Both the position numbers and the translations under genes were made by a program. Positions 48,082 to 57,368 of a DNA stretch of 64,000 bases are shown here, piece after piece; the stretch's first letter is position 1, and each line of letters opens with the position of its first letter. This DNA comes from Francisella salimarina (GTDB taxonomy: Bacteria; Pseudomonadota; Gammaproteobacteria; Francisellales; Francisellaceae): assembly GCF_007923265.1 (NCBI RefSeq), contig NZ_VOJA01000005.1, forward strand, positions 216,327-280,326, read 5' to 3'. Below the pieces are notes generated by a model. The model saw nothing but the letters and a program-made list of their open reading frames with translations. It was not told where the DNA came from and ran no database searches.

Positions 48082-48606
48082 ATGACTAAAAGAGTACCTA
48101 ATGTAACTTTTAAGACTAGAGTAAGAGATGAAAGTATTGGTGGATCAAACCCATTTAGATGGCAAGATGTTACATCTGCTGATATTTTTGATAACAAAAG
48201 AGTAATTGTTTTTTCATTACCTGGAGCGTTTACTCCGACTTGTTCTACTTATCAACTACCTGGATTTGAGAATAATGCGGCTAGATTTAAAGAGCTAGGA
48301 ATAGATGAAATTTATGTTTTATCTGTAAATGATAGCTTTGTAATGAATAAGTGGATACAAGCACTAGATGTTAAAAATATTAAACCAATTCCTGATGGTA
48401 ATGGTGAATTTACGGAAGGTTTGGATATGCTTGTAGATAAGTCAAATCTTGGCTTTGGTAAGAGATCTTGGAGATATGCGATGATTGTTAATAATCACGA
48501 AATCGAAAAGATGTTTGTAGAGCCTGGTAAGCGTGATAACGCTGAAGATGATCCTTATGGTGAGTCTTCCCCTGAAAATCTTCTAAAATACTTAGAAGCT
48601 AAATAG
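48082..48606 (+). CDS. Peroxiredoxin (Prx5/hybrid type) next to oxyR
   Basis: 174 residues. The peroxidatic Cys54 is in PGAFTPTCST, the Prx5 signature. There is no glutaredoxin domain fused to it, unlike the hybrid Haemophilus type. It reduces H2O2 and alkyl peroxides. It has an AGGAG ribosome site and is divergent from oxyR, so it is very likely OxyR-controlled. It precedes the SDR gene by 18 bases. In F. tularensis the gene at this position is annotated ahpC, but by sequence it is Prx5-like and distinct from the Prx1-type protein at 36706. Confidence 0.9.
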   Translation: MTKRVPNVTFKTRVRDESIGGSNPFRWQDVTSADIFDNKRVIVFSLPGAFTPTCSTYQLPGFENNAARFKELGIDEIYVLSVNDSFVMNKWIQALDVKNIKPIPDGNGEFTEGLDMLVDKSNLGFGKRSWRYAMIVNNHEIEKMFVEPGKRDNAEDDPYGESSPENLLKYLEAK

Positions 48607-48624
48607 TAATAAGTGGAGTCTCAA

Positions 48625-49239
48625 ATGAGCAAAAAAATAGTTCTAATAGGTGCAAGCGGAGTAATAGGATCAGCGACTTATGATAAGTTCATTAGCACTG
48701 GTTATGAAGTTATTCCTGCAACATTTAGTGGAAGTAATGGTTCACACCGTATTGATATAGAAGATATAGAATCTATCAAAAATTTCTTTGAAAAAGTAGG
48801 TCCTTTTGATGCTTTAGTATCTACTACTGGTAAAGTAGCTTTTAAAGCTGTTGATGATTTAACTCAAGAAGACTGGAACTTCAGTTTTAAAAATAAGCTA
48901 CTTGGACAAATCAACCTAGTGCAAATTGGTGCAAACTATATCAATAAGGGTGGTTCATTTACATTGACTACTGGGATATTGAATGTTGAACCAATTGCTT
49001 TAGGTGCTGTGGCAGCTACAGTAAATGCTGCAGTAGAAGGGTTTGTAAAAGCAGCAACTCTTGAGTATAAGGACTTCCGTATAAATACTGTTAGTCCAAC
49101 TGTAGTCAAAGAAGCATTAGCAAAATATGGACCATTCTTTGTGGGTTATGAACCTGTAGAAGCAGAAAAAGTAGCTAACGCATATCTTAAGTCAGTAGCA
49201 GGTATTGCTAATGGCAGTGTTATAAAAGCTGGTTATTAA
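48625..49239 (+). CDS. Short-chain dehydrogenase/reductase
   Basis: 204 residues from the ATG at 48625, which has GGAG six bases upstream; an in-frame GTG at 48613 is rejected. The N-terminal coenzyme site is LIGASGVIGSATYDKF (GxxGxxG-like). The usual YxxxK is not present in its standard form: the region reads VAATVNAAVEGFVKAA, so this belongs to the atypical SDR group where the catalytic Tyr is replaced. It follows the peroxiredoxin and precedes the catalase. In other bacteria this type of short SDR often sits with oxidative-stress genes. Substrate unknown. Confidence 0.85.
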   Translation: MSKKIVLIGASGVIGSATYDKFISTGYEVIPATFSGSNGSHRIDIEDIESIKNFFEKVGPFDALVSTTGKVAFKAVDDLTQEDWNFSFKNKLLGQINLVQIGANYINKGGSFTLTTGILNVEPIALGAVAATVNAAVEGFVKAATLEYKDFRINTVSPTVVKEALAKYGPFFVGYEPVEAEKVANAYLKSVAGIANGSVIKAGY

Positions 49240-49284
49240 TTTTTTTATCAAAAAACTATTCTAGACTTAAAGTTCTTAACAATA

Positions 49285-49311
49285 TTGACCAATTCTATTC
49301 ATATATATACT
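49285..49311 (+). promoter_or_regulatory. Candidate catalase promoter
   Basis: TTGACC (49285-49290) and TATACT (49306-49311) with a 15-base spacer, about 90 bases before the catalase ATG. The spacing is short; TACTAT at 49308 gives 17 bases but a poorer -10. An OxyR site could not be defined. A strong AGGAG ribosome site sits just before the ATG. Confidence 0.3.
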
Positions 49312-49399
49312 ATTTCATTAAGTGCCTATTTTAATAATGCGTTCGATATGTATTGCTGCGCTTAATAATGATTGATATTTATTTCAATGAGGAGAGAAC

Positions 49400-50833
49400 A
49401 TGAATAAGATACTAACTACAGCAAATGGTGCTCCAGTACCTAATGATAATACAAGTATTAGTGCAGGTAAAAATGGTTCGCTAACATTTGATAATTTTAG
49501 ATTATTTGAAAAACTAGCTCATTTTAATCGTGAGAGAATCCCTGAACGTGTAGTTCATGCACGTGGAACAGGAGCGTACGGTACGTTCACTCTTGAAAAA
49601 GACTTATCAGATTTGACAGTAGCTGATTTTTTAAGAGATCAGAATAAACAGACTGATGTTTTTGTACGATTTTCTACTGTTGGTGGAGGTCAAGATTCTA
49701 GTGATTATGTTAGAGATGTGCGTGGTGCAGCTATCAAATTTTATACCAAGCAAGGTAATTTTGATATTGTAGGAAATAACACACCAGTATTTTTCATAAG
49801 AGATCCTAATAAATTCCCAGATTTTGTACACTCACAAAAAAAGAATCCTCAAACTAACCTACCAGATCCTGTGGCCCAGTTTGAATTTTGGTCAAGAAAC
49901 CCACAATCTTTGCATCAAATGACAATATTGATGTCTGATAGAGGTATCCCAAAGAACTATAGGCATATGCATTTATTTAGCTCTCATACACTTAGCTTTT
50001 ATAATCAAGAAGGTAACCGTTTTTGGGTTAAGTGGCATTTTAAAACACAACAAGGAATTAAAAATCTCACAAATGAAGAAGCATCTAGGCAGCCAAGCTA
50101 TGGAGCTCAAAAAGATTTGTTTGATGCTATAGCAAGTGGAAACTATCCGAAATGGGATGTTAAATTACAAATTATGACTGAAGAGCAAGCGAAAAAATTT
50201 AGTATAAATCCTTTCGATTTAACTAAGGTTTGGTCACATAAAGATTTCCCACTTCAAAAAATAGGTGTTTTAGAGTTAAACCGTAATGTTAATAATTATT
50301 TTGCTGAAGTAGAACAAGCTACTTTCGCTCCTAATAACTTGGTGCCTGGTGTTGGAGTATCTCCAGATAAGATGTTACAAGCTAGACTACTTGCTTATCA
50401 AGATGCTCATAGATATCGAGTCGGTGTAAATGCAAGTCATATACCTGTAAATGCTTCAAAATGTCCAATGCATAATTATCAGCGTGATGGAGCAATGGCT
50501 GGTACAGCTCTTAATGTATCACAGAATGAAATGCCTAATTTTTATCCAAATGCGCATTCTGACTCTCCTTCAGATGCCAAACAATATATAGAGCCACCTA
50601 TAGAAATAGAGGGTTATATTGATTATTATGATGCACAAGGTGAAGATAACTATTCACAAGCTGGAGATCTTTTTAGATTAATGAGCGAATCTCAACAGCA
50701 ACAGTTAGCTAATAATATTGCAGAAGGATTGATACATGCTAGTCAAGATATCCAAGAAATAATGCTTGACCAGTTTGCTCAAGCTGATAAAAACTACAGA
50801 AAAAAGGTTGAAGAAGCTCTTCAAAATATCTAA
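49400..50833 (+). CDS. katA: Monofunctional haem catalase
   Basis: 477 residues, a small-subunit (clade 3) catalase. Active-site His53 is in RVVHARGTGA, the Asn region follows in FDIVGNNTPVFF, and the proximal haem ligand is Tyr333 in RLLAYQDAHRYR. No flavodoxin-like C-terminal domain, so it is not the KatE large form. It breaks down H2O2 in the cytoplasm. It sits in the oxyR-prx-SDR-kat block. F. tularensis is known to use KatG, so this gene marks a different Francisella lineage. The symbol katA is by family. Confidence 0.93.
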   Translation: MNKILTTANGAPVPNDNTSISAGKNGSLTFDNFRLFEKLAHFNRERIPERVVHARGTGAYGTFTLEKDLSDLTVADFLRDQNKQTDVFVRFSTVGGGQDSSDYVRDVRGAAIKFYTKQGNFDIVGNNTPVFFIRDPNKFPDFVHSQKKNPQTNLPDPVAQFEFWSRNPQSLHQMTILMSDRGIPKNYRHMHLFSSHTLSFYNQEGNRFWVKWHFKTQQGIKNLTNEEASRQPSYGAQKDLFDAIASGNYPKWDVKLQIMTEEQAKKFSINPFDLTKVWSHKDFPLQKIGVLELNRNVNNYFAEVEQATFAPNNLVPGVGVSPDKMLQARLLAYQDAHRYRVGVNASHIPVNASKCPMHNYQRDGAMAGTALNVSQNEMPNFYPNAHSDSPSDAKQYIEPPIEIEGYIDYYDAQGEDNYSQAGDLFRLMSESQQQQLANNIAEGLIHASQDIQEIMLDQFAQADKNYRKKVEEALQNI

Positions 50834-50840
50834 ATAATAT

Positions 50841-52451
50841 TTATTTCTTATTCATTTTCCAGAGTAGGCTACTAATGTAAGCTCGTCTATTTTCTTTACA
50901 AGCCACCATTAGCAATTTAGTAATTTTTAGATTATGTGCATCAGAAAATAAAATAATCAGCATTTCTCTAATATAGTTAGTATCTAAAGTAATGTAGTTA
51001 TCCGTACCAATACCTAGTTTGATACCTTTTTTCTCCCACCAGCTGAAAGGGTGGTCTTTGTAGTCTGGAATGGCTGTAGTTAATTTGAGATTAGAAGAAG
51101 GAAGACCAACAACACCAATATTTTTACTGATAATTCTATTTAGAACATCATGTTGATATCTTTCTATCTCTATAGCTGTATGGAATTTTATTTTTGTAAA
51201 TTCTAAAATTTCATCAGAATTTAGTTTTATTCCATTTGTGATTTTATCTCTAATTGAAGAGTTATTTTCATTCCAATGAATTTCTTGTATCTCTCGATAT
51301 TCCATAGATTTGTCATCAAGAGGCTGAGAGTTCTGATTAAGTTTTAGAACTTTTTGTAGCAATCTTTGAAAGTAGTAGTTTGGATTGATACCTATTGACA
51401 GGCCATGCTCTAGCGTATCAATATTCCAAATATTTAAAGCATTATCAACTGCTTGAACACCTTTTTTTAGTGTATGGAAAGTTTCTCCATGATGTGAGCG
51501 AATTTTAAAACCATAATATTGCAGTTTTCTAATTCCTTGTTTTAATGTTTCAAAATGGGCTTTTTTATAGATATTTTTTTCATCACCGACAGTATCTATA
51601 TCTTTCATTACATTCTGTAGAAATGGATATTTTTCTAATATATCGATTAGACAGTTTACTTGGTATTCAAAACTTTCTTTTTTTGTTTTAAACTTTGTAG
51701 CATCAAAAAAATTAGCTTCTTTTCTAAATGATGGAGAAAGTACATAGCCAAAATCTGGATATTCTTCTTTGAATTTTTCAAAACCTTCATAAAGTCCAAG
51801 AACTACATCCTCTTCTGTTGCTAAGTCCTCATTTAAAATTGCTTCTTTTTCATCACTTGTAGAGCGTGATAGTGTGAATTTGAGCCTAATACTTCCTACA
51901 TTATGTTTATGATATAGTTCACTAGCCATGTGATAAGCGGCATCTATATGATCTTGTTTTGTATTGAGAATAATTTTTGCAAGATATAAAAGATCTAAAT
52001 ATCTCGAGAATTTTTCACCATCTTTTAAAACTATAAGTTTTTCAACATCTTCTACAGAATTTATTGGTAGTGCATTTTCGCCATAGATATTTACTATTTT
52101 TTGACTATAAATATTACCATTTTTACCATCTAAAAGTTTCTTGAGGCGTGGGTAAATAAACTCTGCTGAGAGAGAGCCTGTTAGGTGGATATGCTCTTCA
52201 TGATATTTAAGAGGGAAGCTCTTTAAAAAGTCATAAAATGCTATACCAATAGGGTGATTTAGTAAGTCTTCTATATCTAGCTCATCATTATTAAATAATT
52301 TGAGTTTTTTTATGAAATCTTGAAGACATTGCGATTCATGTTCATCTAGATTCTCATAACTTAGTAGTTCAAGAGTATTAAATATTGATAAACCATTTGT
52401 TTCAATAATTATTTTATTTAACTTTTTATTTAGAGAATTAATTTCAGACAT
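50841..52451 (-). CDS. Adenosine/AMP deaminase-family hydrolase, long form
   Basis: 536 residues, longer than classical adenosine deaminase (about 340). The metal-dependent barrel motifs are visible: HIHLTGSLS (H-x-H), IRSHHGETF (catalytic His and Glu), DTLEHGLSIG (His) and GIGTDNY (Asp). VVGLPSSNLKLT also fits. The first 85 residues form an extra helical region. It should deaminate a purine nucleoside or a related compound, but substrate choice is not readable. Stand-alone gene, convergent with the catalase. Confidence 0.8.
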   Translation of the reverse strand: MSEINSLNKKLNKIIIETNGLSIFNTLELLSYENLDEHESQCLQDFIKKLKLFNNDELDIEDLLNHPIGIAFYDFLKSFPLKYHEEHIHLTGSLSAEFIYPRLKKLLDGKNGNIYSQKIVNIYGENALPINSVEDVEKLIVLKDGEKFSRYLDLLYLAKIILNTKQDHIDAAYHMASELYHKHNVGSIRLKFTLSRSTSDEKEAILNEDLATEEDVVLGLYEGFEKFKEEYPDFGYVLSPSFRKEANFFDATKFKTKKESFEYQVNCLIDILEKYPFLQNVMKDIDTVGDEKNIYKKAHFETLKQGIRKLQYYGFKIRSHHGETFHTLKKGVQAVDNALNIWNIDTLEHGLSIGINPNYYFQRLLQKVLKLNQNSQPLDDKSMEYREIQEIHWNENNSSIRDKITNGIKLNSDEILEFTKIKFHTAIEIERYQHDVLNRIISKNIGVVGLPSSNLKLTTAIPDYKDHPFSWWEKKGIKLGIGTDNYITLDTNYIREMLIILFSDAHNLKITKLLMVACKENRRAYISSLLWKMNKK

Positions 52452-52557
52452 TGATTAATTTGGTTAAAATCTTTTTTAATCGTGTAATTATAAAGTTATT
52501 TTTATCTATGATAAAGTAGAATTATTAGCAGTGTTTAGTTTGAGTGGAGTTAGCCCA

Positions 52558-52872
52558 ATGAAAATAAATTTAAAAGATATCAACCTTGAAGCATTTAAAC
52601 CAGGAATTTCTAAAAAGTTATTAGCTAAAGATGATTCAAGAAACTTTCAAATAGATTTTATTAGATTAGAGCCAAATGCAAAATTAAGCCAACATAGTCA
52701 TCCAGATGTTGAATGGGTATATGTTATAGATGGTTCTATGAGTGATGAAAGAGGAGAGTTTAGCAAGGGTGATTTTTTTGTAAACCCTATTAACTCACAA
52801 CATTCTGTTGTTTCAGGAGCTAATGGTTGTGATATTTTATGTTGTTGGTGTGGAGAAATTAAAGATTGTTAA
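52558..52872 (+). CDS. Small cupin-domain protein (ChrR-like)
   Basis: 104 residues from the ATG at 52558, which has GGAG nine bases upstream; a GTG at 52531 is rejected. One cupin barrel: HSHPDVEWVYVIDG contains the metal-binding His/His/Glu set and NPINSQHSV supplies the last His. The sequence resembles the cupin part of ChrR, the sigma-E inhibitor that senses singlet oxygen, but there is no anti-sigma helix domain here. Ends with a cysteine-rich tail (CDILCCWCGEIKDC). It overlaps cmk tail-to-tail by 14 bases. Confidence 0.8.
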   Translation: MKINLKDINLEAFKPGISKKLLAKDDSRNFQIDFIRLEPNAKLSQHSHPDVEWVYVIDGSMSDERGEFSKGDFFVNPINSQHSVVSGANGCDILCCWCGEIKDC

Positions 52873-53527
52873 TATGATTTAAAACTTTTTGGAAAACTTC
52901 TTCGATAGATAGGTTGCTAGTATCAACTAAAATAGCATCATCAGCAGGCTTCAAAGGAGCTACTTTTCTATTTCTGTCTTGAAAATCTCTTTGTTCAATA
53001 TCATTTTTAATTTTATCAAAATTAGGATTTTCACCTTTTGTCAGTAGCTCATCATATCTTCTTTGAGCTCTAACTTCTGAGCTAGCATCTAAGAAGAGTT
53101 TGTATTTAGCATCAGGGAAAACAACTGTACCCATATCTCTACCATCTGCTACAAGTCCAGCAGCAGTTGCAAAAGAGAGCATTTTATCATGTAACATTTG
53201 GCGTACTTTTGGATATGCAGAAGTTTTTGATGCTAGCATCCCAGTTTGTTCAGTACGGATAGCTTTAGTCACATCAGCATTATTTAGAAGGACTATTATA
53301 GAATCATTTTGAACTTTAAACGATATATCTAGTAATTCAAGCTTACTACAAACATCATCTTCATTATCTAAATTAGCGCCAGTATTGAAGCAGTGTAATG
53401 CAGCTATTCTGTATATTGCGCCACTATCCAAAAGTTTATAGTCAAAGTGCTTTGCTAATTTTTTTGATAATGTTCCTTTACCGACACCACTTGGTCCATC
53501 TACAGTTATTATTTTAGAGTTGTTCAT
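52859..53527 (-). CDS. cmk: Cytidylate kinase Cmk
   Basis: About 222 residues from the ATG at 53527 (a TTG at 53533 adds two residues). Walker A: TVDGPSGVGKGTLSKKLA. Other family parts are DSGAIYRIAALHC, VADGRDMGTVVFPDAKYKLFLDAS and RRYDELLTKG. It phosphorylates CMP and dCMP for nucleotide supply. Its 5' end overlaps serC, so they are co-transcribed in the order serC-cmk, a common arrangement in gammaproteobacteria. Confidence 0.94.
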   Translation of the reverse strand: MNNSKIITVDGPSGVGKGTLSKKLAKHFDYKLLDSGAIYRIAALHCFNTGANLDNEDDVCSKLELLDISFKVQNDSIIVLLNNADVTKAIRTEQTGMLASKTSAYPKVRQMLHDKMLSFATAAGLVADGRDMGTVVFPDAKYKLFLDASSEVRAQRRYDELLTKGENPNFDKIKNDIEQRDFQDRNRKVAPLKPADDAILVDTSNLSIEEVFQKVLNHINNL

Positions 53528-54566
53528 TTTCAAAACCTTGCATAAATTGTACTAATTTTTCAACATCTTCTAGACTGACAGCATTATAAAGACTAGCTCT
53601 ACAGCCACCGACACTTCGATGTCCTTTTAAGCCATAAAAGCCAGCTTTACTAGCTTCATTTAGAAATTTATCAGTTAGTTCTTCATTTGATAGATGAAAT
53701 ATAATATTCATGTTAGAGCGATATTCTGGCTTAATTTCATTTTTGAAAATCTTTGAACTATCAATAGCTGAGTAGAGTAGATTTGCTTTTTGGCTATTGA
53801 AAGATTCTACATTCTTCAAATTATCAAATTTGTTAATTAAATATTCTAGTGTCAACTCAAAAGTAACCCATGAGATAACAGAAGGAGTATTGTAAACTGA
53901 ATTTGATTTCTTGGTAACTTGATAGTCAAATACTACTGGAATATTATCTTTTGCTTTGATTAAAGAATCTTTGACGATAACTATAGTTAAGCCTGGTATA
54001 CCAGCATTTTTCTGCGCACCAGCATATATCAAACCGTAATCACTAATATTGATAGGCTTTGATAAAAAGCTTGATGACATGTCACAAACTATTTCTGTAT
54101 TGCAAGACTTGGCAAGTTTGTTAATCTGAAAACCATCTACAGTCTCATTGTCTGTATAATATATATAATCGTATGTATCTGCTTGGAAACTTTGAGCAAT
54201 ATTATCATCATATTTCACAGCATCTACAGACGTAAATTTAGCAGCTTCTTGAGCAGATTTTTCTGACCATTGCCCACTACATACATACAATGCTTTATTA
54301 TACTTATCTGCTAAATTCATAGGTATAGCAGCAAATTGTGCCGTAGCACCGGCTTGCATTAGAAGCACAGAGTAGTTATCTGGAATATTAAGTAAACTTC
54401 TGAGATTTTTTTGAATAGAGGCATGCACTTCATCAAAAACTTTATCACGATGTGAAATAGATAATAAAGATACTCCAGTATTTTTATAATCAATCATCAT
54501 TTGTTGTAACTGTTCTATTATAGATGTAGGCACAACAGCTGGACCTGCACAAAAATTAATTTTCAT
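53514..54566 (-). CDS. serC: Phosphoserine aminotransferase SerC
   Basis: 350 residues. NFCAGPAVVP opens the class V aminotransferase, SISHRDKVFDE follows, LLMQAGATAQFAAIPMNL carries the phosphate-binding region, and the PLP lysine is in YAGAQKNAGIPG (about residue 192). The C terminus with RSVGGCRASLYNAVSLEDV binds phosphate. It catalyses the second step of serine synthesis and also acts in pyridoxal phosphate synthesis. Upstream gene of the serC-cmk pair. Confidence 0.95.
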   Translation of the reverse strand: MKINFCAGPAVVPTSIIEQLQQMMIDYKNTGVSLLSISHRDKVFDEVHASIQKNLRSLLNIPDNYSVLLMQAGATAQFAAIPMNLADKYNKALYVCSGQWSEKSAQEAAKFTSVDAVKYDDNIAQSFQADTYDYIYYTDNETVDGFQINKLAKSCNTEIVCDMSSSFLSKPINISDYGLIYAGAQKNAGIPGLTIVIVKDSLIKAKDNIPVVFDYQVTKKSNSVYNTPSVISWVTFELTLEYLINKFDNLKNVESFNSQKANLLYSAIDSSKIFKNEIKPEYRSNMNIIFHLSNEELTDKFLNEASKAGFYGLKGHRSVGGCRASLYNAVSLEDVEKLVQFMQGFENEQL

Positions 54567-54649
54567 AATCTTAAAAAAACCTCTAATAATTTGAGCTTAT
54601 TGTAACATAATTATTTTTACATAAATGATATGTTTTTTACTTGTGAACA

Positions 54650-55576
54650 CTATTTAATCCAATCTCTTGGCTTTATATATTCATATACTTTTTCTTCTTC
54701 AGAACCAGGCTCAGGTTGCCAGTTATACTTCCAAGTAGCCATAGGTGGCATTGATGATAGTATTGATTCTGTGCGTCCACCACTTTGAAGGCCAAATATT
54801 GTACCTCTGTCGAAGACTAGATTAAATTCGACATATCTACCACGACGGTAAAGTTGAAAATCTTTATGCTTTTGTGAATATTCGATATTTTTTCTTTTTT
54901 CTACTATTGGTATATAAGCATCTAAGTATGAATTTGCACAATCAGTCACAAATTTAAAACATTCATCAAAAGATTTATCATTTAAATCATCAAAAAACAA
55001 ACCTCCAACGCCTCTACATTCATCACGATGTTTGATATAAAAGTATTCATCACACCATTTTTTGAAACTAGGATAGTAGCTAGCGTCATGTTTATCGCAA
55101 ACATTTTTTGCAGTCTGGTGCCAGTAAATAGCATCTTCCTCAAAAGGGTAGTAAGGGGTTAAATCAAAACCACCACCAAACCACCATATAGGATTATTTG
55201 TATCTGCACCAGCAACAAAGATTCTAAAGTTAGCATGAGATGTTGGTACAAAAGGATTACGAGGGTGAATAACTAATGAAACACCAGTAGCAATAAATGA
55301 TTTACCAGCAAGTTCTTGTCTTTTTGCGGTAGCTGATGGTGGTAAAGCATCTCCGTGTACTCTAGAAAATGCAACGACGCCTTTTTCAAAGATTTCGCCA
55401 CCCTCTATAATCATAGAGTTACCATAGCCTTTGAGTTTTTGTTCAGGAGTATTTGGCTTTTGCCATTTGTCACTAATAAATTTAGCCGAGCTAGTTTCAG
55501 ATTGCTCAAGAGTAGATGTGATTTTTTGTTGTAGTTGAGTTAAAAAGTTCTCAAATTGTGTGATTTTTTCTTGCAT
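54650..55576 (-). CDS. hemF: Oxygen-dependent coproporphyrinogen III oxidase HemF
   Basis: 308 residues. Family motifs: [19 protein letters not shown] (the HPRNPxxP signature), [19 protein letters not shown] and the C-terminal [17 protein letters not shown]. It decarboxylates coproporphyrinogen III to protoporphyrinogen IX with O2, two steps before ferrochelatase (hemH, also in this window). A dedicated haem supply fits the haem catalase and the aerobic respiratory genes here. Stand-alone gene on the minus strand. Confidence 0.95.
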   Translation of the reverse strand: MQEKITQFENFLTQLQQKITSTLEQSETSSAKFISDKWQKPNTPEQKLKGYGNSMIIEGGEIFEKGVVAFSRVHGDALPPSATAKRQELAGKSFIATGVSLVIHPRNPFVPTSHANFRIFVAGADTNNPIWWFGGGFDLTPYYPFEEDAIYWHQTAKNVCDKHDASYYPSFKKWCDEYFYIKHRDECRGVGGLFFDDLNDKSFDECFKFVTDCANSYLDAYIPIVEKRKNIEYSQKHKDFQLYRRGRYVEFNLVFDRGTIFGLQSGGRTESILSSMPPMATWKYNWQPEPGSEEEKVYEYIKPRDWIK

Positions 55577-55706
55577 AAGAGTTATAGCCTTTTATGTTGA
55601 GAATTATATCTTAAAAGAAATATTTAAATATATTATATTTTAACAGTAGGAATATAAAATTGCTTGTAAAAAAATGATTTGAATTTTGATTGTTTATAAG
55701 TAGAAG

Positions 55707-56699
55707 TTAAATTTTACTTTTTGCTTTTTTACGAGCCATTTCTTTTGCTTGTTGTTTTTGTTGTTTGTTCAATTTTGCTAATTTTTTGGCATCATCACCA
55801 ACATGTGAAAATCCTCTTTCAGCAGCTAGTTGAGATTGTTTTTCACGTTCTGCAAAGCGTGCTTTTTGCTCTTCTGTAACTTTATCGTAGCAGTGATGAC
55901 AACTTATACCCTTAACATATTCTGGGCGTTTTTTGTCTTCTTCGGTTATAGGCATACGACAAGCAAAACATTGATCATAGTTACCTTTCTCAAGATCATG
56001 ATTTACAGCCACTCTTGAGTCAAATACAAAACATTCACCTTCCCACATGGATTCCTCTTTAGGTACTTCCTCTAGATATTTTAAGATACCACCTTGTAAG
56101 TGATAAACCTCATCAAAACCTTTAGCTTTCATTAAAGCTGTAGATTTCTCACATCTAATACCGCCAGTACAAAACATAGCTACTTTTTTGTGCTTTTTAG
56201 GATCTAGGTTTTTATCGACATATTCTGGAAATTCTCTAAAAGTCTCTGTATTTGGATTGATAGCATTTTTGAATGTACCTATTTCGATCTCATAATCATT
56301 ACGAGTATCTACAAGTATAGTCTCTGGATCAGATATAAGAGCATTCCAATCTTTAGGCTCTACATACTTTCCGCAGACTTTATTTGGATCAATTTCTTCG
56401 ATACCAAGAGTTACAATCTCTTTTTTAAGTTTTACTTTTGAACGATAGAAAGGCATTTCTTGATGATAAGACTCTTTGTAGTCAATATCAGCTAATCTAG
56501 AATCAGATTTTAGATATGCTAATAACACATTTACACCTTCACGAGGTCCTGCTACTGTCCCATTAATACCTTCATTAGCAAGAAGTAGTGTACCTTTGAT
56601 ATTGTTTTTTATCATAGTATCAAGCAGAGGCTGGCGCATAGCTTCATAATCTTCAAGCGTTACAAATTTGTACATTGCGCAAACAACTATTTGTGACAT
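55707..56699 (-). CDS. trhO: tRNA uridine(34) hydroxylase TrhO (YceA family)
   Basis: 330 residues. An N-terminal acylphosphatase-like part with [13 protein letters not shown] is followed by a rhodanese domain with the catalytic Cys in [14 protein letters not shown] and [12 protein letters not shown]. The cysteine-rich segment ([24 protein letters not shown]) and a basic coiled-coil tail rich in K/Q finish it. TrhO uses O2 to make 5-hydroxyuridine at tRNA position 34. Divergent from the 2H phosphoesterase gene. Confidence 0.92.
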   Translation of the reverse strand: MSQIVVCAMYKFVTLEDYEAMRQPLLDTMIKNNIKGTLLLANEGINGTVAGPREGVNVLLAYLKSDSRLADIDYKESYHQEMPFYRSKVKLKKEIVTLGIEEIDPNKVCGKYVEPKDWNALISDPETILVDTRNDYEIEIGTFKNAINPNTETFREFPEYVDKNLDPKKHKKVAMFCTGGIRCEKSTALMKAKGFDEVYHLQGGILKYLEEVPKEESMWEGECFVFDSRVAVNHDLEKGNYDQCFACRMPITEEDKKRPEYVKGISCHHCYDKVTEEQKARFAEREKQSQLAAERGFSHVGDDAKKLAKLNKQQKQQAKEMARKKAKSKI

Positions 56700-56787
56700 A
56701 TTTATTCCTAGAAATTTATAATTTATATAACTAAAGATTTGCTATTATAACAAATATTACAATTTTTGTTAGAATGAGTTAATAATT

Positions 56788-57297
56788 GTGTCATCTCATA
56801 AATATAGTGTTTGGCTAATACCAGCACAGAAATATCTCCTAGCTCTAGCTAGATGTATAAACTATAATTCTTATATTGCTAGACAACCATCATTTATACC
56901 TCATTTGACATTATTTAGCTCTGCTAAAAATATTGTTGAAGATTTTGGATATTGGGCGTGTCAGCTTGATTATGAGAGTATCTCATTAGATATTGATAGT
57001 ATAGCTATAGATAGAGATTCTTATTTTATGAACTATTATCTCAAATTATCAAAAACTATACAGCTAGATAATCTTTTTGCTAGTGGAAGAAAATTAGATA
57101 GAGAAAGTGAATATAATTTAGATCCTCATGTTAGCTTAGTGTATGGCGCTACTAATTATGACAAGCTTTTGGAATATCAGTTTTCTAAGAAAATCATCTT
57201 TGACAAAGTAGCTATAATCAAATATTTCCCAGCAGATACAGCAACAACAGTCATGAGTTTTGAGATAGTTAAATCATATAAACTATTAAATTTGTAG
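56788..57297 (+). CDS. 2H phosphoesterase (cyclic phosphodiesterase-like)
   Basis: 169 residues, GTG start (no ATG precedes the conserved core). The two H-x-[T/S] motifs are PHLTLF (about residue 39) and DPHVSLVYG (about 112), the mark of the 2H superfamily (RNA 2',3'-cyclic phosphodiesterases and RNA ligases). It probably opens cyclic phosphates on nucleotides or RNA ends. Its exact substrate is unknown. It is upstream of rdgC with 71 bases between. Confidence 0.8.
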   Translation: MSSHKYSVWLIPAQKYLLALARCINYNSYIARQPSFIPHLTLFSSAKNIVEDFGYWACQLDYESISLDIDSIAIDRDSYFMNYYLKLSKTIQLDNLFASGRKLDRESEYNLDPHVSLVYGATNYDKLLEYQFSKKIIFDKVAIIKYFPADTATTVMSFEIVKSYKLLNL

Positions 57298-57368
57298 TTT
57301 AATAGTTTTACTTTATGATTAGATGTTTTATTATTTTGAGACAGTTTTATTATATTTAATCGTTTTTT

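Noticed and set aside
47982..48197. A 72-residue N-terminal extension of OxyR
   Set aside because: The ATG at 47981 puts the sensor cysteines at residues 199 and 208 exactly as in E. coli OxyR. The extension overlaps the divergent peroxiredoxin gene.
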